Positions 7,653 through 15,959 of a stretch of 64,000 nt of DNA are shown here, piece after piece; position 1 is the first letter of the stretch, and each line of letters opens with the position of its first letter. This DNA comes from Mycobacterium sp. URHD0025. Its GTDB lineage: Bacteria; Actinomycetota; Actinomycetes; Mycobacteriales; Mycobacteriaceae. Where the stretch lies: positions 124,001 through 188,000 of the forward strand of contig NZ_AUEQ01000013.1 of the NCBI RefSeq assembly GCF_000426065.1, written 5' to 3'. Both the position numbers and the translations under genes were made by a program. The notes beneath the pieces were generated by a model. That model was not told the DNA's origin, made no database searches, and saw only the letters and a list, made by a program, of their open reading frames with translations.

Positions 7653-8615
7653 TCACCGGGTGGCGAGTTCCGCCACCCGGCGTACCGCTGTCTCGAGGGC
7701 GTAGTCGGCATCCGCCGCTGCGCCCTTTACGTCTGCATTGAGGGTGGCGACCACCCGCATGGCCTCGGCCACCGAGTCGCGTGACCATCTGCGGGCCTGC
7801 TTCTGCGCCTTCTGCACCCGCCACGGCGGCATCCCCAGTTCACCGGCCAGCCGGTACGGATCTCCCGACAGCGGACCGACCCGTGCGATCGTGTGCACAG
7901 CCTCGGCCAGCGCGTCGGCCAACACCACCTGTGGTTCGCCGGCCAGCATCGCCCACCTCAGCGCTTCGGCGGCGCCCGCGACGTCTCCGGTGACGGCCTT
8001 GTCCGCGATATCGAAGCCCTTCACCTCCGCCTTGCCGCTGTGATAGCGGCGCACCGCAATCGCGTCCACCTGCCCGGCGGTGTCGGCCACCAGCTGTGAG
8101 CACACCGCGGCGAGCTCGCGGATGTTCGATCCGACCGCGTCGAGCACCGCGGTGACCGTGTCGTCGGACACCTTGGCCCGCAGTGTGCGGAACTCGGCCC
8201 GCACGAAATCCGCGCGCTCGGCCGGCTTGGTGATACGGGCACACGGATGCACTTGTGCGCCAAGCTTTTTCAGTTGATCTGCCAACGCCTTGGCCCGCCC
8301 GCCGCCGGAGTGGATGACGACCAGCACTGTGCCCGGCGGCAGATCGGCTGCGGCCGAGGCGATCAGGGCCACAGCATCCTTGCCCGCCTCGGCGGCGGCC
8401 TCCAGCACCACCAAGCGTTCCTCGGCGAACAACGACGGACTCAGCAGCTCGGCCAGCTCGCTGGTGCTGACCTCGCCGGCGCGCATCCGGTCCAACGGGA
8501 CGTCGTCCGATCCGGCCTGCTGACGCAGTGCCCGCAGCACCGAGCCCACGGCTCGTTCGACCAGGAGTTCCTCATCACCCAGGACCAGGTGCAGACCGTC
8601 GATCTGTTGACTCAC
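7653..8615 (-). CDS. holA: DNA polymerase III delta subunit
   Basis: The 320-residue protein matches the HolA family: an N-terminal region beginning VSQQIDGLHLVLGDEELLVERAV (the GDE motif that binds the clamp-loader partner), a P-loop-free AAA+ fold, and a C-terminal helical collar with GMPPWRVQKAQKQAR and YALETAVRRV. Delta opens the beta sliding clamp during clamp loading. The GTG at 8615 gives the length expected from Rv2413c (316 residues); readings to 8708 run into the comEC gene. It lies 13 bp downstream of comEC and is probably co-transcribed with comEA-comEC, an order conserved in actinobacteria. Confidence 0.92.
   Translation of the reverse strand: MSQQIDGLHLVLGDEELLVERAVGSVLRALRQQAGSDDVPLDRMRAGEVSTSELAELLSPSLFAEERLVVLEAAAEAGKDAVALIASAAADLPPGTVLVVIHSGGGRAKALADQLKKLGAQVHPCARITKPAERADFVRAEFRTLRAKVSDDTVTAVLDAVGSNIRELAAVCSQLVADTAGQVDAIAVRRYHSGKAEVKGFDIADKAVTGDVAGAAEALRWAMLAGEPQVVLADALAEAVHTIARVGPLSGDPYRLAGELGMPPWRVQKAQKQARRWSRDSVAEAMRVVATLNADVKGAAADADYALETAVRRVAELATR
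7656..7680 (+). terminator. Hairpin terminator between rpsT and holA
   Basis: CCGGGTGGC (7656-7664) and GCCACCCGG (7672-7680) form a perfect 9-bp stem with a 7-nt loop, 25 bp after the rpsT stop. There is no U-run, which is common for mycobacterial terminators. The hairpin lies inside the last codons of the convergent holA gene and could act in both directions. Confidence 0.6.
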
Positions 8616-8628
8616 ACCGATGATCGTG

Positions 8629-10254
8629 TCACGCCGACCCGACAGCTCCGACCACCTGGCCCGCCAGCGCCCAGGCCAACAGACCGAACACCAGCACGGC
8701 CAGTCCACGACGCAGCCAACGCAGCCGCCACAGCACTGTCAACGCCACGCCTCCCAGCGCCACCGACACGACACCGGCCACTCCCGAGGGTGATGGCAGC
8801 GCGGCCGCGGGCAATGCCGAAGCCCACCGGGCCACCGAAAGCAGCCACCACAGCTCGGGCCCGGTGAACCGGATCAGCAGCTGTGCCCCGCCCGGCCAGA
8901 CGGCCGAACACACGGCAGCTGCTGTGCCGAGCACCGTGATCGGCGGAATCACCCCGGCCACCGCGAGGTTGGCGGCCACCGCCACCAGGCTGACGGTTCC
9001 CGAGATCCCGGCCACCAGTGGGGCGGTGACCAATTGGGCCACCACCGCGACGCTCACCGCCGCCGCGACCGGGCGCGGCCAACCCCGGCGCCGCAGCCGG
9101 GCCGACCACACCGGGGCCAGGACGACGATGCCTGCGGTCGCGCATACCGACAACGCGAACCCGACATCGACCGCGAGTTCGGGCGCCGCGATGATCAACG
9201 CGATCACGCTGGCCGCCAGCGCAGGCACGGCTTGCCGGCGCCGATGGGTCAGCACCGCCAGCAGTGTCACCGCGCCCATCACCGCGGCACGCAACACACT
9301 GGCCGAGGGCTGCACGACGATGACGAAGCCGACCAGCCCGGCGGCGGCGAGCAGCACGGCCGCCCTCGGCCCGAGCAACGCGGCGCTGAGCAACAGCGCG
9401 CCACAGACGATCGTCACGTTGGCCCCCGACACCGCGGTCAGGTGTGTCAGGCCCGCTGTGCGGAATTGCGCCGTAGTCGTACCGGTGACCGCCGAGGTGT
9501 CGCCGAGCACCAACGCGGGCAGCATGGCGGCCTGATCGGCGGGCAGCACCGTGCGCGCGGCCTCCGCGAAGCTCGAACGTATCCGCGCGGCGACCCGCTG
9601 CACGGCTGAAGAATCCCCCAGCGACGGTTCCCCAGAAGCCGCCAGTACCGCGACGCTGAGGTCCTTGCGGTTCGGATGTCGCACGGCCGCCCGAAACCGC
9701 ACCGGGCGACCGGGACCGGCCTGACCGAACGACGACGGGCCGAACACCAGGACCCGGCCCGACATCGGCACCTGATCGACCCGTCGCAGAGTCGCGCGGA
9801 ACATCAGCCGACCGCCGTTCACAACGCGCGGCGTTTCGCCCGGTACCACCTCGACATTCGCATGGGCACCATAGAGCCGGACGACCGGATGATGCTCGAC
9901 CTGATGCACGCGTAGTCCGATCGCCACGGAAAAACCGGCTGCCACCGCCGCCACCGCCAGAACCGCGGCCGCGATCGGTTGGGGATCCGTGCGATACCTG
10001 CCGCCGCACCGCGCAGCCAGCCAGGTCAACCCCACAGCGGCGAGGCCGACAGCGACCGAGGCCCCGGGATTCCACACGATTCCGGCCGCCGACACCGACC
10101 ACGCGGTCAGGGCCGCCGGGACGATACGTAGGTCCAGGGGCTGCCCCTCGATCCACTCATCGCCGGCCGGCCCGTCAGTGTCCGACTCCTGCCTGCCCGA
10201 GCCGACCGTGCCCGAGCCGGCCCTGCCCGGACCGTCACGCCCGGACCAGCTCAC
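8629..10254 (-). CDS. comEC: ComEC/Rec2 DNA-uptake channel homologue
   Basis: The 541-residue protein has a soluble N-terminal part with an OB-fold-like segment (HPVVRLYGAHANVEVVPGE, RPVRFRAAVRHPN), then the Competence domain TM region starting LTHLTAVSGANVTIVCGALL, where H-L-x-A-V-S-G-x-N is the family signature, and about ten hydrophobic helices to the C-terminus. No C-terminal metallo-beta-lactamase domain is present, unlike Bacillus ComEC, which is the usual short actinobacterial form. ComEC transports single-stranded DNA across the membrane in competent bacteria. The GTG at 10254 overlaps the comEA stop by 20 nt. Natural transformation is not a recognised trait of mycobacteria, so the role here is unclear. 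Confidence 0.9.
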   Translation of the reverse strand: MSWSGRDGPGRAGSGTVGSGRQESDTDGPAGDEWIEGQPLDLRIVPAALTAWSVSAAGIVWNPGASVAVGLAAVGLTWLAARCGGRYRTDPQPIAAAVLAVAAVAAGFSVAIGLRVHQVEHHPVVRLYGAHANVEVVPGETPRVVNGGRLMFRATLRRVDQVPMSGRVLVFGPSSFGQAGPGRPVRFRAAVRHPNRKDLSVAVLAASGEPSLGDSSAVQRVAARIRSSFAEAARTVLPADQAAMLPALVLGDTSAVTGTTTAQFRTAGLTHLTAVSGANVTIVCGALLLSAALLGPRAAVLLAAAGLVGFVIVVQPSASVLRAAVMGAVTLLAVLTHRRRQAVPALAASVIALIIAAPELAVDVGFALSVCATAGIVVLAPVWSARLRRRGWPRPVAAAVSVAVVAQLVTAPLVAGISGTVSLVAVAANLAVAGVIPPITVLGTAAAVCSAVWPGGAQLLIRFTGPELWWLLSVARWASALPAAALPSPSGVAGVVSVALGGVALTVLWRLRWLRRGLAVLVFGLLAWALAGQVVGAVGSA

Positions 10255-11074
10255 GCAGCTTCTCCAGCCGCGCCGGGCCGATCCCGTCGACGTCGCCGAG
10301 CTGATCGACGCTGTCGAACCGGCCGTGAGCGGACCGCCAGGCCACGATCGCCTCAGCGGTCACCGGGCCGACGCCGGGAAGTGCGTCGAGGTCGTCGACG
10401 GTCGCGGTGTTGAGGTCCACCGGACCCGCCGGGGCGCCGGAGGCAGGAGACGCCGGGCCACCGCGTTCCCCGGCGGCCTGAGCCTGGCCGGCGACCGAGC
10501 TGCCCATGGTCGCCGGTTGCCCCGGCGGCGCCTCGATACCGACAACGATCTGCTCGCCGTCACCGACCCGCCTGGCCATGTTCAACCCGATCAGGTCAGC
10601 ACCATCCAGCGGCCCGCCGGCGCTCTCCAGCGCGTCGGCGATGCGCGCCCCGGGCTGCAGGGTCACCAGGCCCGGTTTGTGGACCAGTCCGACCACGCTG
10701 ACCACCACCGGCCCCGCGGGCGTGTTGCCGGGCGGAGTGGGCGCGGCCGACGAAACCATCTGTACCGGTGGAAGATTCGCCGAGGCGACCGGCGGCGGTT
10801 GCTGCCGGATCAGGGCGAGTACGGTGACCAATATCGCCAGTACTCCGACACCGGCCAGCGCCAGCGCCCCGGCGCGCCCGGGATCGGCACGGACCGCAGC
10901 CAACCAACCCCGCCTGTCCCCAGGAGCCGTATCGGGCAGCCATCTCGACAGCGCACTTTCGGATGCGGTGTCGCGGTCCGGGCTGTCATCGCCCTCGGCG
11001 TCGCCTTGCTCCCCGCCGGCCACTCCGCCACCACCCAGGCGACGGAGCCGCTCCACCGACAATTCGGTACCCAT
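10235..11074 (-). CDS. comEA: ComEA-like DNA-binding protein (SLBB + helix-hairpin-helix)
   Basis: The 279-residue protein has a cytoplasmic N-terminus, a single membrane anchor (AGALALAGVGVLAILVTVLALI), a SLBB-type domain (VVSVVGLVHKPGLVTLQPGA) and a C-terminal helix-hairpin-helix pair with DLNTATVDDLDALPGVGPVT and DGIGPARLEKL. The domain order is that of ComEA, the membrane-tethered receptor that hands double-stranded DNA to the uptake channel. It is the first gene of comEA-comEC-holA, with a 20-nt overlap to comEC. In M. tuberculosis the corresponding gene is Rv2415c. Confidence 0.9.
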   Translation of the reverse strand: MGTELSVERLRRLGGGGVAGGEQGDAEGDDSPDRDTASESALSRWLPDTAPGDRRGWLAAVRADPGRAGALALAGVGVLAILVTVLALIRQQPPPVASANLPPVQMVSSAAPTPPGNTPAGPVVVSVVGLVHKPGLVTLQPGARIADALESAGGPLDGADLIGLNMARRVGDGEQIVVGIEAPPGQPATMGSSVAGQAQAAGERGGPASPASGAPAGPVDLNTATVDDLDALPGVGPVTAEAIVAWRSAHGRFDSVDQLGDVDGIGPARLEKLRELVRA

Positions 11075-11165
11075 GCCCGCGACGGTAGGTGCGGGGCGCG
11101 ACGTTTCCCGGTTCGCGACCGCTCCGTGCGGGCCCGCTGTGGATGAATCTCGTGCTGTGGATCAC

Positions 11166-11957
11166 CTATCCCGCCCCGCCCGCGGAGGGCTGCTGGGGCG
11201 TCGCGCGTTCCAGGTAACGCAGCAATTCCACCGGGAACGGAAGCACCACGGTGGAGTTCTTCTCCGCGGCCACCTCGACGACCGTCTCCAACAGCCGCAG
11301 CTGCAAAGCCGCCGGCTCGGCCGCCATCACATCGGCGGCCGCAGCGAGCTTTTCGGACGCCTGCAGCTCGCCGTCGGCGGTGATGACGCGGGCCCGTCGT
11401 TCGCGCTCCGCCTCGGCCTGGCGTGCGATCGACCGCTTCATCGAATCCGGCAGCACGACATCCTTGATCTCGACGCGGTCGAGGTGAATTCCCCAGCCCA
11501 CCGCAGGGTTGTCGATGAGTAGTTCGAGACCCTGATTGAGCCGTTCCCGGTTGGACAGCAGATCGTCCAGGTTGCTCTTGCCGATGATCGACCGCAGAGA
11601 GGTCTGCGCCACCTGCCCGATGGCCGACATGTAGTCCTGGACGTCGACCACGGCCCGCACTGGGTCGATCACGTTGAAGTAGATGACCGCATCGACCCGG
11701 ACCGTGACGTTGTCGCGGGTGATGCCGTCCTGTGCGGGCACCGGCATCGTGATGATCTGCATGTTGACCTTCTGCAGCCGGTCGGCGACGGGGATGAGCA
11801 TCGTCAGACCCGGCTGCCGGACGTCTTCCCTGACCCGGCCGAACCGGAAGACCACGCCCCGCTCGTACTGCCTGACCACGCGGAGGTTGTTCACTCCGAC
11901 CCAGAGCAGGGCGATAGCGGCGACGCCCCCCGATGCGAGTGCATAGAGCATGTCCAT
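11166..11957 (-). CDS. SPFH/stomatin-like membrane protein (slipin)
   Basis: The 263-residue protein has one N-terminal membrane helix (LYALASGGVAAIALLWVGVNN), an SPFH domain with QYERGVVFRFGRV, PGLTMLIPVADRLQKVNM and the slipin block RDNVTVRVDAVIYFNVIDP, and a charged coiled-coil segment (RQAEAERERRARVITADGE). Such proteins oligomerise in the membrane and scaffold proteases or transporters. Slipins are usually next to an NfeD partner; none is present here. The ATG at 11957 is preferred because GAGG lies about 7 nt upstream, whereas the ATG at 11975 lacks a site. It occupies the place where M. tuberculosis has eis. Confidence 0.88.
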   Translation of the reverse strand: MDMLYALASGGVAAIALLWVGVNNLRVVRQYERGVVFRFGRVREDVRQPGLTMLIPVADRLQKVNMQIITMPVPAQDGITRDNVTVRVDAVIYFNVIDPVRAVVDVQDYMSAIGQVAQTSLRSIIGKSNLDDLLSNRERLNQGLELLIDNPAVGWGIHLDRVEIKDVVLPDSMKRSIARQAEAERERRARVITADGELQASEKLAAAADVMAAEPAALQLRLLETVVEVAAEKNSTVVLPFPVELLRYLERATPQQPSAGGAG

Positions 11958-12120
11958 GATCCGACCTCGATCCATGGCGTCCGCGGGACGAACTCGCCCC
12001 GCAATTCGATTGTGCGACGCCGGCGTGGCTGCCGCCAGGACGAACCGGGGCCCTACCGCGGGTGAACAAGTCCCCGATAGTGTCTAGGGTCCAGCGCAGG
12101 GCTCAGTGACGGAGGCGAAC

Positions 12121-13173
12121 ATGACCGCAGCGGACAGGCCGATCCGGGTCATCCAGTGGACCACGGGCAACATCGGGCGGCGCTCGCTGCACGCGATCAT
12201 CGGCCGCGACGACATGGAACTGGTCGGTGTCTATGCCCACGGTGCGGACAAGGTGGGCGTCGACGCGGCCGAGCTGGCCGGCCGGCCCGAGCCCACCGGA
12301 GTTCGAGCAACCAACAGCATCGACGATCTGATCGCGCTCAAGCCGGATGCCTGCTGTTACAACCCGTTGTGGCCCAACATCGACGAGCTCGTCGCACTGC
12401 TGGAGGCCGGGGTCAACGTCTGCTCCACCGCTGCCTGGATCACCGGTGGCAAGCAGACTCAGGAGGATCTCGACCGGATCCGAAAGGCTTGCGAGACAGG
12501 CAATTCCACTATCTTCGGCAGCGGCGCCCATCCGGGTATGACCAACATGGTCGGCATGGTGTTGTCCGGGTCCTGCGAGCGGGTCGACGAAATTCGGATC
12601 ACCGAGTCGGTGGACTGCTCGACCTACGAATCGGCAGGCACCCAGAGCGCGATGGGCTTCGGTCAGGATCCGGACACCCCTGGACTGGCCGAGAGCGTGC
12701 GCCGCGAGAGCGAGGTGTTCGCCGAATCCGCGGCGATGATGGCCGACGCCATCGGCGCCAAGCTGGACCGCATGACCTTCGACGTGCAATTCACCGCCGC
12801 GACCGGCGATTCCGATTTGGGTTTCATGGAGATCCCCAAGGGCACCGTGGGCAGCGTGTACGGCTATCACCGAGGCTGGGTAGGCGACAAGAACGTCGTC
12901 AGCGTCGGATTCAACTGGACCATGGGCGATCACGTCACCCCGCCGAAACCGCTTGAGCACGGCCACGTCATCCAGGTGTTCGGGCTGCCCAACATGCGCA
13001 CGGTGCTGCACTGCCTGCCGCCCAAGGACTGGACCGAGCCCGGCTTCATGGGCCTGGGCATGATCTACACCGCGCTGCCGGTCACCAACGCGGTGCCCGC
13101 CGTGGTGGCCGCGCCGCCCGGAATCGTCACGCTCAAGGACCTGCCCCCGATCACGGGCCGGTTCGCCGGCTAG
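12121..13173 (+). CDS. DapB-N/dihydrodipicolinate-reductase-like NAD(P)-dependent oxidoreductase
   Basis: The 350-residue protein opens IRVIQWTTGNIGRRSLHAI, a Rossmann glycine loop in the T-G-N-I-G form seen in mycobacterial dihydrodipicolinate-reductase-like proteins and 2,4-diaminopentanoate dehydrogenases. The following GVYAHGADKVGVDAAELAG strand completes the nucleotide fold, and the C-terminal half is the alpha/beta domain typical of the family. Several copies occur in each mycobacterial genome; their substrates are unknown, and this one is not expected to be the lysine-pathway DapB. The ATG at 12121 is fixed by GGAGG at 12111-12115. The gene stands alone, divergent from the slipin and convergent with degV. 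Confidence 0.8.
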   Translation: MTAADRPIRVIQWTTGNIGRRSLHAIIGRDDMELVGVYAHGADKVGVDAAELAGRPEPTGVRATNSIDDLIALKPDACCYNPLWPNIDELVALLEAGVNVCSTAAWITGGKQTQEDLDRIRKACETGNSTIFGSGAHPGMTNMVGMVLSGSCERVDEIRITESVDCSTYESAGTQSAMGFGQDPDTPGLAESVRRESEVFAESAAMMADAIGAKLDRMTFDVQFTAATGDSDLGFMEIPKGTVGSVYGYHRGWVGDKNVVSVGFNWTMGDHVTPPKPLEHGHVIQVFGLPNMRTVLHCLPPKDWTEPGFMGLGMIYTALPVTNAVPAVVAAPPGIVTLKDLPPITGRFAG

Positions 13174-13252
13174 CTCGGGGCTGCTGCCGCGATCGCCGCG
13201 TCGTTTTCCACCTGACGGTTGTGCCCGCTGCTGATGCACCGCCCTGACGTAG

Positions 13253-13282
13253 AAAGCGGCGTCGGCCAAAAGCGGCGTCGGC
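13253..13282. repeat. Short tandem direct repeat
   Basis: AAAGCGGCGTCGGC occurs at 13253-13266 and again at 13269-13282, a 16-bp period, in the convergent gap between the reductase and degV genes. It looks like a local duplication with no evident function. Confidence 0.6.
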
Positions 13283-13291
13283 AATCGCCGG

Positions 13292-14137
13292 CTAGCTCGA
13301 AGCGTCCTCCACGGTGAGGCAGGCGCCCACCGCGCCGCCACCGACGTGCACCGCGAGTACCGCACCCATGTCCGTCACCGAAAGCGACCTCAGGTTGGGC
13401 AGCCGGTCGGTGAGCGCTGCGGCGATCTCCGCGGCCCCGTCTGGGTTGTCGACGTGGTGCACGACCACGTTCACAGCACCGTCGCCTGCCGCATCGGCGA
13501 TCTGATCGACAAGCGCCGCATGCGCTTTCGATATCGTCCGGATGCGTTGTGAGAGCACCAACCGGCCGTCGACATCAAGACGCAGCAGCGGTTTGAGCGC
13601 CAGTGCGGTCCCCAGCCACGATGCCGCGGTGCCGATGCGGCCGCTGCGCCGCAAGTTGTCGAGCCGGTGCACGACGATGAATGCCCGTCCGCGCGGTATC
13701 GCGGCACGCGCTGCGGCCTCGACCGCGTCGAGTGGCTCGCCACGATGTGCCGCCTCGGCGGCGGCGAGGGCGACGAAGCCCACCCCCATGGCCGCTGCCC
13801 GCGAGTTCACCACCCGCACGGCCGGCCCGATCTCACGGGCCGTCGCCGCGGCAGTGCTGTAGGTGCTCGAAAGTGCAGCCGAAATATGCACTGCGACAAC
13901 ACCGTCGCCGTCACTGTCGGCCAGCGCCTGCTGATAGGTGTCGGCGAGGTCGGCCGGCGAGGCCGCCGACGTCGTGACCCGCGCCCGGTCATAGACCTCC
14001 GACGGCATCGGATCGACGCCGTCGCGCCAGTCGTTGCCGTCGTCGAGGATGTGCAACGGCACCTGCCGGATTCCCCACTGCTCGCACAACTCGGGTCGCA
14101 ACCGCGACGTGGAGTCGGTCACCACCACGACCGCCAT
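13292..14137 (-). CDS. DegV family fatty-acid-binding protein
   Basis: The 281-residue protein starts VVVVTDSTSRLRPELC, carrying the DST motif of DegV proteins, and continues with the characteristic VTTSAASPADLADTYQ and FIVVHRLDNLRRSGRIG blocks, the latter binding the fatty-acid carboxylate region. DegV proteins bind a fatty acid between two domains; in Firmicutes the FakB members deliver it to the FakA kinase, but whether mycobacterial DegV does so is not known and no FakA gene is nearby. The gene ends the octT-containing minus-strand cluster, starting 2 bp after the octT stop, as with Rv2417c and Rv2418c. Confidence 0.9.
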   Translation of the reverse strand: MAVVVVTDSTSRLRPELCEQWGIRQVPLHILDDGNDWRDGVDPMPSEVYDRARVTTSAASPADLADTYQQALADSDGDGVVAVHISAALSSTYSTAAATAREIGPAVRVVNSRAAAMGVGFVALAAAEAAHRGEPLDAVEAAARAAIPRGRAFIVVHRLDNLRRSGRIGTAASWLGTALALKPLLRLDVDGRLVLSQRIRTISKAHAALVDQIADAAGDGAVNVVVHHVDNPDGAAEIAAALTDRLPNLRSLSVTDMGAVLAVHVGGGAVGACLTVEDASS

Positions 14138-14139
14138 CG

Positions 14140-14889
14140 TCAGTCGGTGGAATCCAGTTGTGGCACACCGGCAGCGGCCAGCCCCTTGAGCATCAACTCG
14201 GCCACCGCCCGGTGAGCCTCGAAGTTCCAGTGGATGCCGTCGGGATTGCCACGTCCGTTGAGCACCTCGTCGGCCACCGCGGCCTTGAGATCCACCAACG
14301 TCACGTCATGTTCCTGGGCCCAGTCCGTGATCGCCTTGACGGTGGGCTCACGCCCGTGATGGGCCTTGCCGTACGTGTCGGCGATGTGCACCGACGGCAG
14401 CGAGGCCACCACCGGAATGCCCGGCCGGTTGAAATCGATGGCGTTGCGCGTCATCTCCAGGTATTCGACCGTGAGACTGGGCGGCAGCGCCGAGCGGGCG
14501 ATCGGCGACAGTCTCGGCTGGAGCCAGCCGTAGCCGTCGCGCGCCCAGCGCCGCAGCCAGGCGGGACGCACATATCGGATCAACTCTCGCAGGGCCGTCG
14601 GCAGCGGCGAGGGCAACGAGTCCATACCGCTGGTGGCGAAGATGACCGCACCCGCCCGCGGCAACGCCGCCCATGACCGTGGATCCTGGGTGGCGGCCCA
14701 CCACACGTCGCGACACGTCCAGCCGATGCGGCCGATGAGCTCGACATCCCAACCCAACTGTTCGGCCACGATGTTGGGCCAGATCCGCGGATCGTCGGAC
14801 GGCAGGCCGCCGGTCGGACCGAAATACGAAAGAGAATCACAGAACACCAGCAGGGTCGGCCTGCGGTGATGCGAGAGGTCAGAGGACAT
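14140..14889 (-). CDS. octT: SGNH-fold octanoyltransferase of methylglucose lipopolysaccharide synthesis
   Basis: The 249-residue protein has an SGNH-hydrolase fold: the block I serine lies in LLVFCDSLSYFGP (C-D-S in place of the usual G-D-S) and the block V Asp-His pair in NPDGIHWNFEAH. Sequence and gene position match Rv2418c (OctT), which transfers octanoate to diglucosylglycerate, an early precursor of the mycobacterial 6-O-methylglucose lipopolysaccharides. The ATG at 14889 is used, overlapping the 3' end of gpgP by 11 nt; a start at 14958 would extend far into gpgP. Coupling to the glucosylglycerate phosphatase gene supports the pathway assignment. Confidence 0.83.
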   Translation of the reverse strand: MSSDLSHHRRPTLLVFCDSLSYFGPTGGLPSDDPRIWPNIVAEQLGWDVELIGRIGWTCRDVWWAATQDPRSWAALPRAGAVIFATSGMDSLPSPLPTALRELIRYVRPAWLRRWARDGYGWLQPRLSPIARSALPPSLTVEYLEMTRNAIDFNRPGIPVVASLPSVHIADTYGKAHHGREPTVKAITDWAQEHDVTLVDLKAAVADEVLNGRGNPDGIHWNFEAHRAVAELMLKGLAAAGVPQLDSTD

Positions 14890-15571
14890 CGTTGGCCACC
14901 TGTGCCGAGGCGTTCCACACATCCAGTCGCCATTTGATGACATCGAACGCGTCACCATCCGCCCCGGTGTCGGCCGAATGTCCGGACAGCTGAACCCAAC
15001 TGGCGTTGCCCATGCCGCCGAGCACCGGCCAGTTGTCCACCGGCAGACCGAGCAGTCCGGCGGTCAGCGCCGCGATCAGCCCACCGTGAGCGACCAGTAC
15101 GACCGGGCGTTCCGAGCTGCCCCCGGCCTGCTCCACACCCCACTCCGGTTGCCCGGCAACAAGTTCGGCCACCACCGGCACGCTGCGGTCGGCCACGTCG
15201 ACGCGGCTCTCACCGCCGTGCGGGGCCCATCGGGCGTCCTCACGCCACGCCGCGCGAGCGCCCGGGGCCAGCGCGTCCACCTCCAGATGAGTCAGGCCCT
15301 GCCAGTCCCCCAGATGAGTCTCACGCAGCCGCTCGTCCACCTGAACCGGGACTCCGGCGCGGTCCCCGAGGGTCACCGCGGTGTCCAGCGCGCGCTTGAG
15401 ATCCGAGGACACGATCAACAGCGGCTGACGCTTGGCCAGCACCTCGGCAGCGGCGGCCGCCTGGTCGCGGCCGAGATCGGACAGTTCGGTGTCGAGCTGT
15501 CCCTGCATCCGGCTGCCCGCGTTGTACTCGGTCTGGCCATGGCGCAGCAGCACCAGCCGACGGACCCTCAT
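14879..15571 (-). CDS. gpgP: Glucosyl-3-phosphoglycerate phosphatase
   Basis: The 230-residue protein is a histidine phosphatase: the RHG motif in LVLLRHGQTEYN carries the phospho-acceptor histidine near residue 11, the ETHLGDWQGL block supplies the acidic catalyst, and the second conserved histidine is in VVLVAHGGLIAAL. It matches Rv2419c (GpgP), which dephosphorylates glucosyl-3-phosphoglycerate to glucosylglycerate for methylglucose lipopolysaccharides. The ATG at 15571 follows GAGGA by 5 nt; an ATG at 15586, also with a fair ribosome-binding site, would add five residues. The gene begins 7 bp after the rsfS stop and overlaps octT. Confidence 0.88.
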   Translation of the reverse strand: MRVRRLVLLRHGQTEYNAGSRMQGQLDTELSDLGRDQAAAAAEVLAKRQPLLIVSSDLKRALDTAVTLGDRAGVPVQVDERLRETHLGDWQGLTHLEVDALAPGARAAWREDARWAPHGGESRVDVADRSVPVVAELVAGQPEWGVEQAGGSSERPVVLVAHGGLIAALTAGLLGLPVDNWPVLGGMGNASWVQLSGHSADTGADGDAFDVIKWRLDVWNASAQVANDVL

Positions 15572-15578
15572 CGCGTCC

Positions 15579-15959
15579 TCATTCATCGATCTCCGCCGGC
15601 CCACCAAGGTCGACCGGAACCTTCGGGCAGTCACGCCACAGCCGTTCCAGGGCATAGAACTCCCGCTCGTCCTGGTGCTGGATGTGCACCACGATGTCGA
15701 CGTAGTCGAGCAACGTCCAGCGACCCTCGCGGGTGCCCTCACGGCGCGCCGGCTTGTACCCCGCCAGGCGCATCTTGTCCTCGACCTCGTCGACGATCGC
15801 GTTGACCTGACGCTCATTGGAGGCCGACGCGATCACGAAGCAGTCGGTGATCACCAACTGGCCCGACACGTCGATGACCACGACATCGTCGGCCAGCTTG
15901 GCCGCGGCGGCGCGGGCGGCCACCGTCGCCATCGCGACGGCCTCTTCGGTGGCGCTCAT
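15579..15959 (-). CDS. rsfS: Ribosome silencing factor
   Basis: The 126-residue protein has the RsfS/DUF143 signature: DDVVVIDVSGQLVITDCFVIASASNERQ in the middle and WTLLDYVDIVVHIQHQDEREFYALERLW near the end. RsfS binds ribosomal protein L14 on the 50S subunit and blocks subunit joining when nutrients are scarce. The ATG at 15959 overlaps the nadD stop codon as ATGA, so nadD and rsfS are translationally coupled, an order conserved widely. It corresponds to Rv2420c. Confidence 0.95.
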   Translation of the reverse strand: MSATEEAVAMATVAARAAAAKLADDVVVIDVSGQLVITDCFVIASASNERQVNAIVDEVEDKMRLAGYKPARREGTREGRWTLLDYVDIVVHIQHQDEREFYALERLWRDCPKVPVDLGGPAEIDE

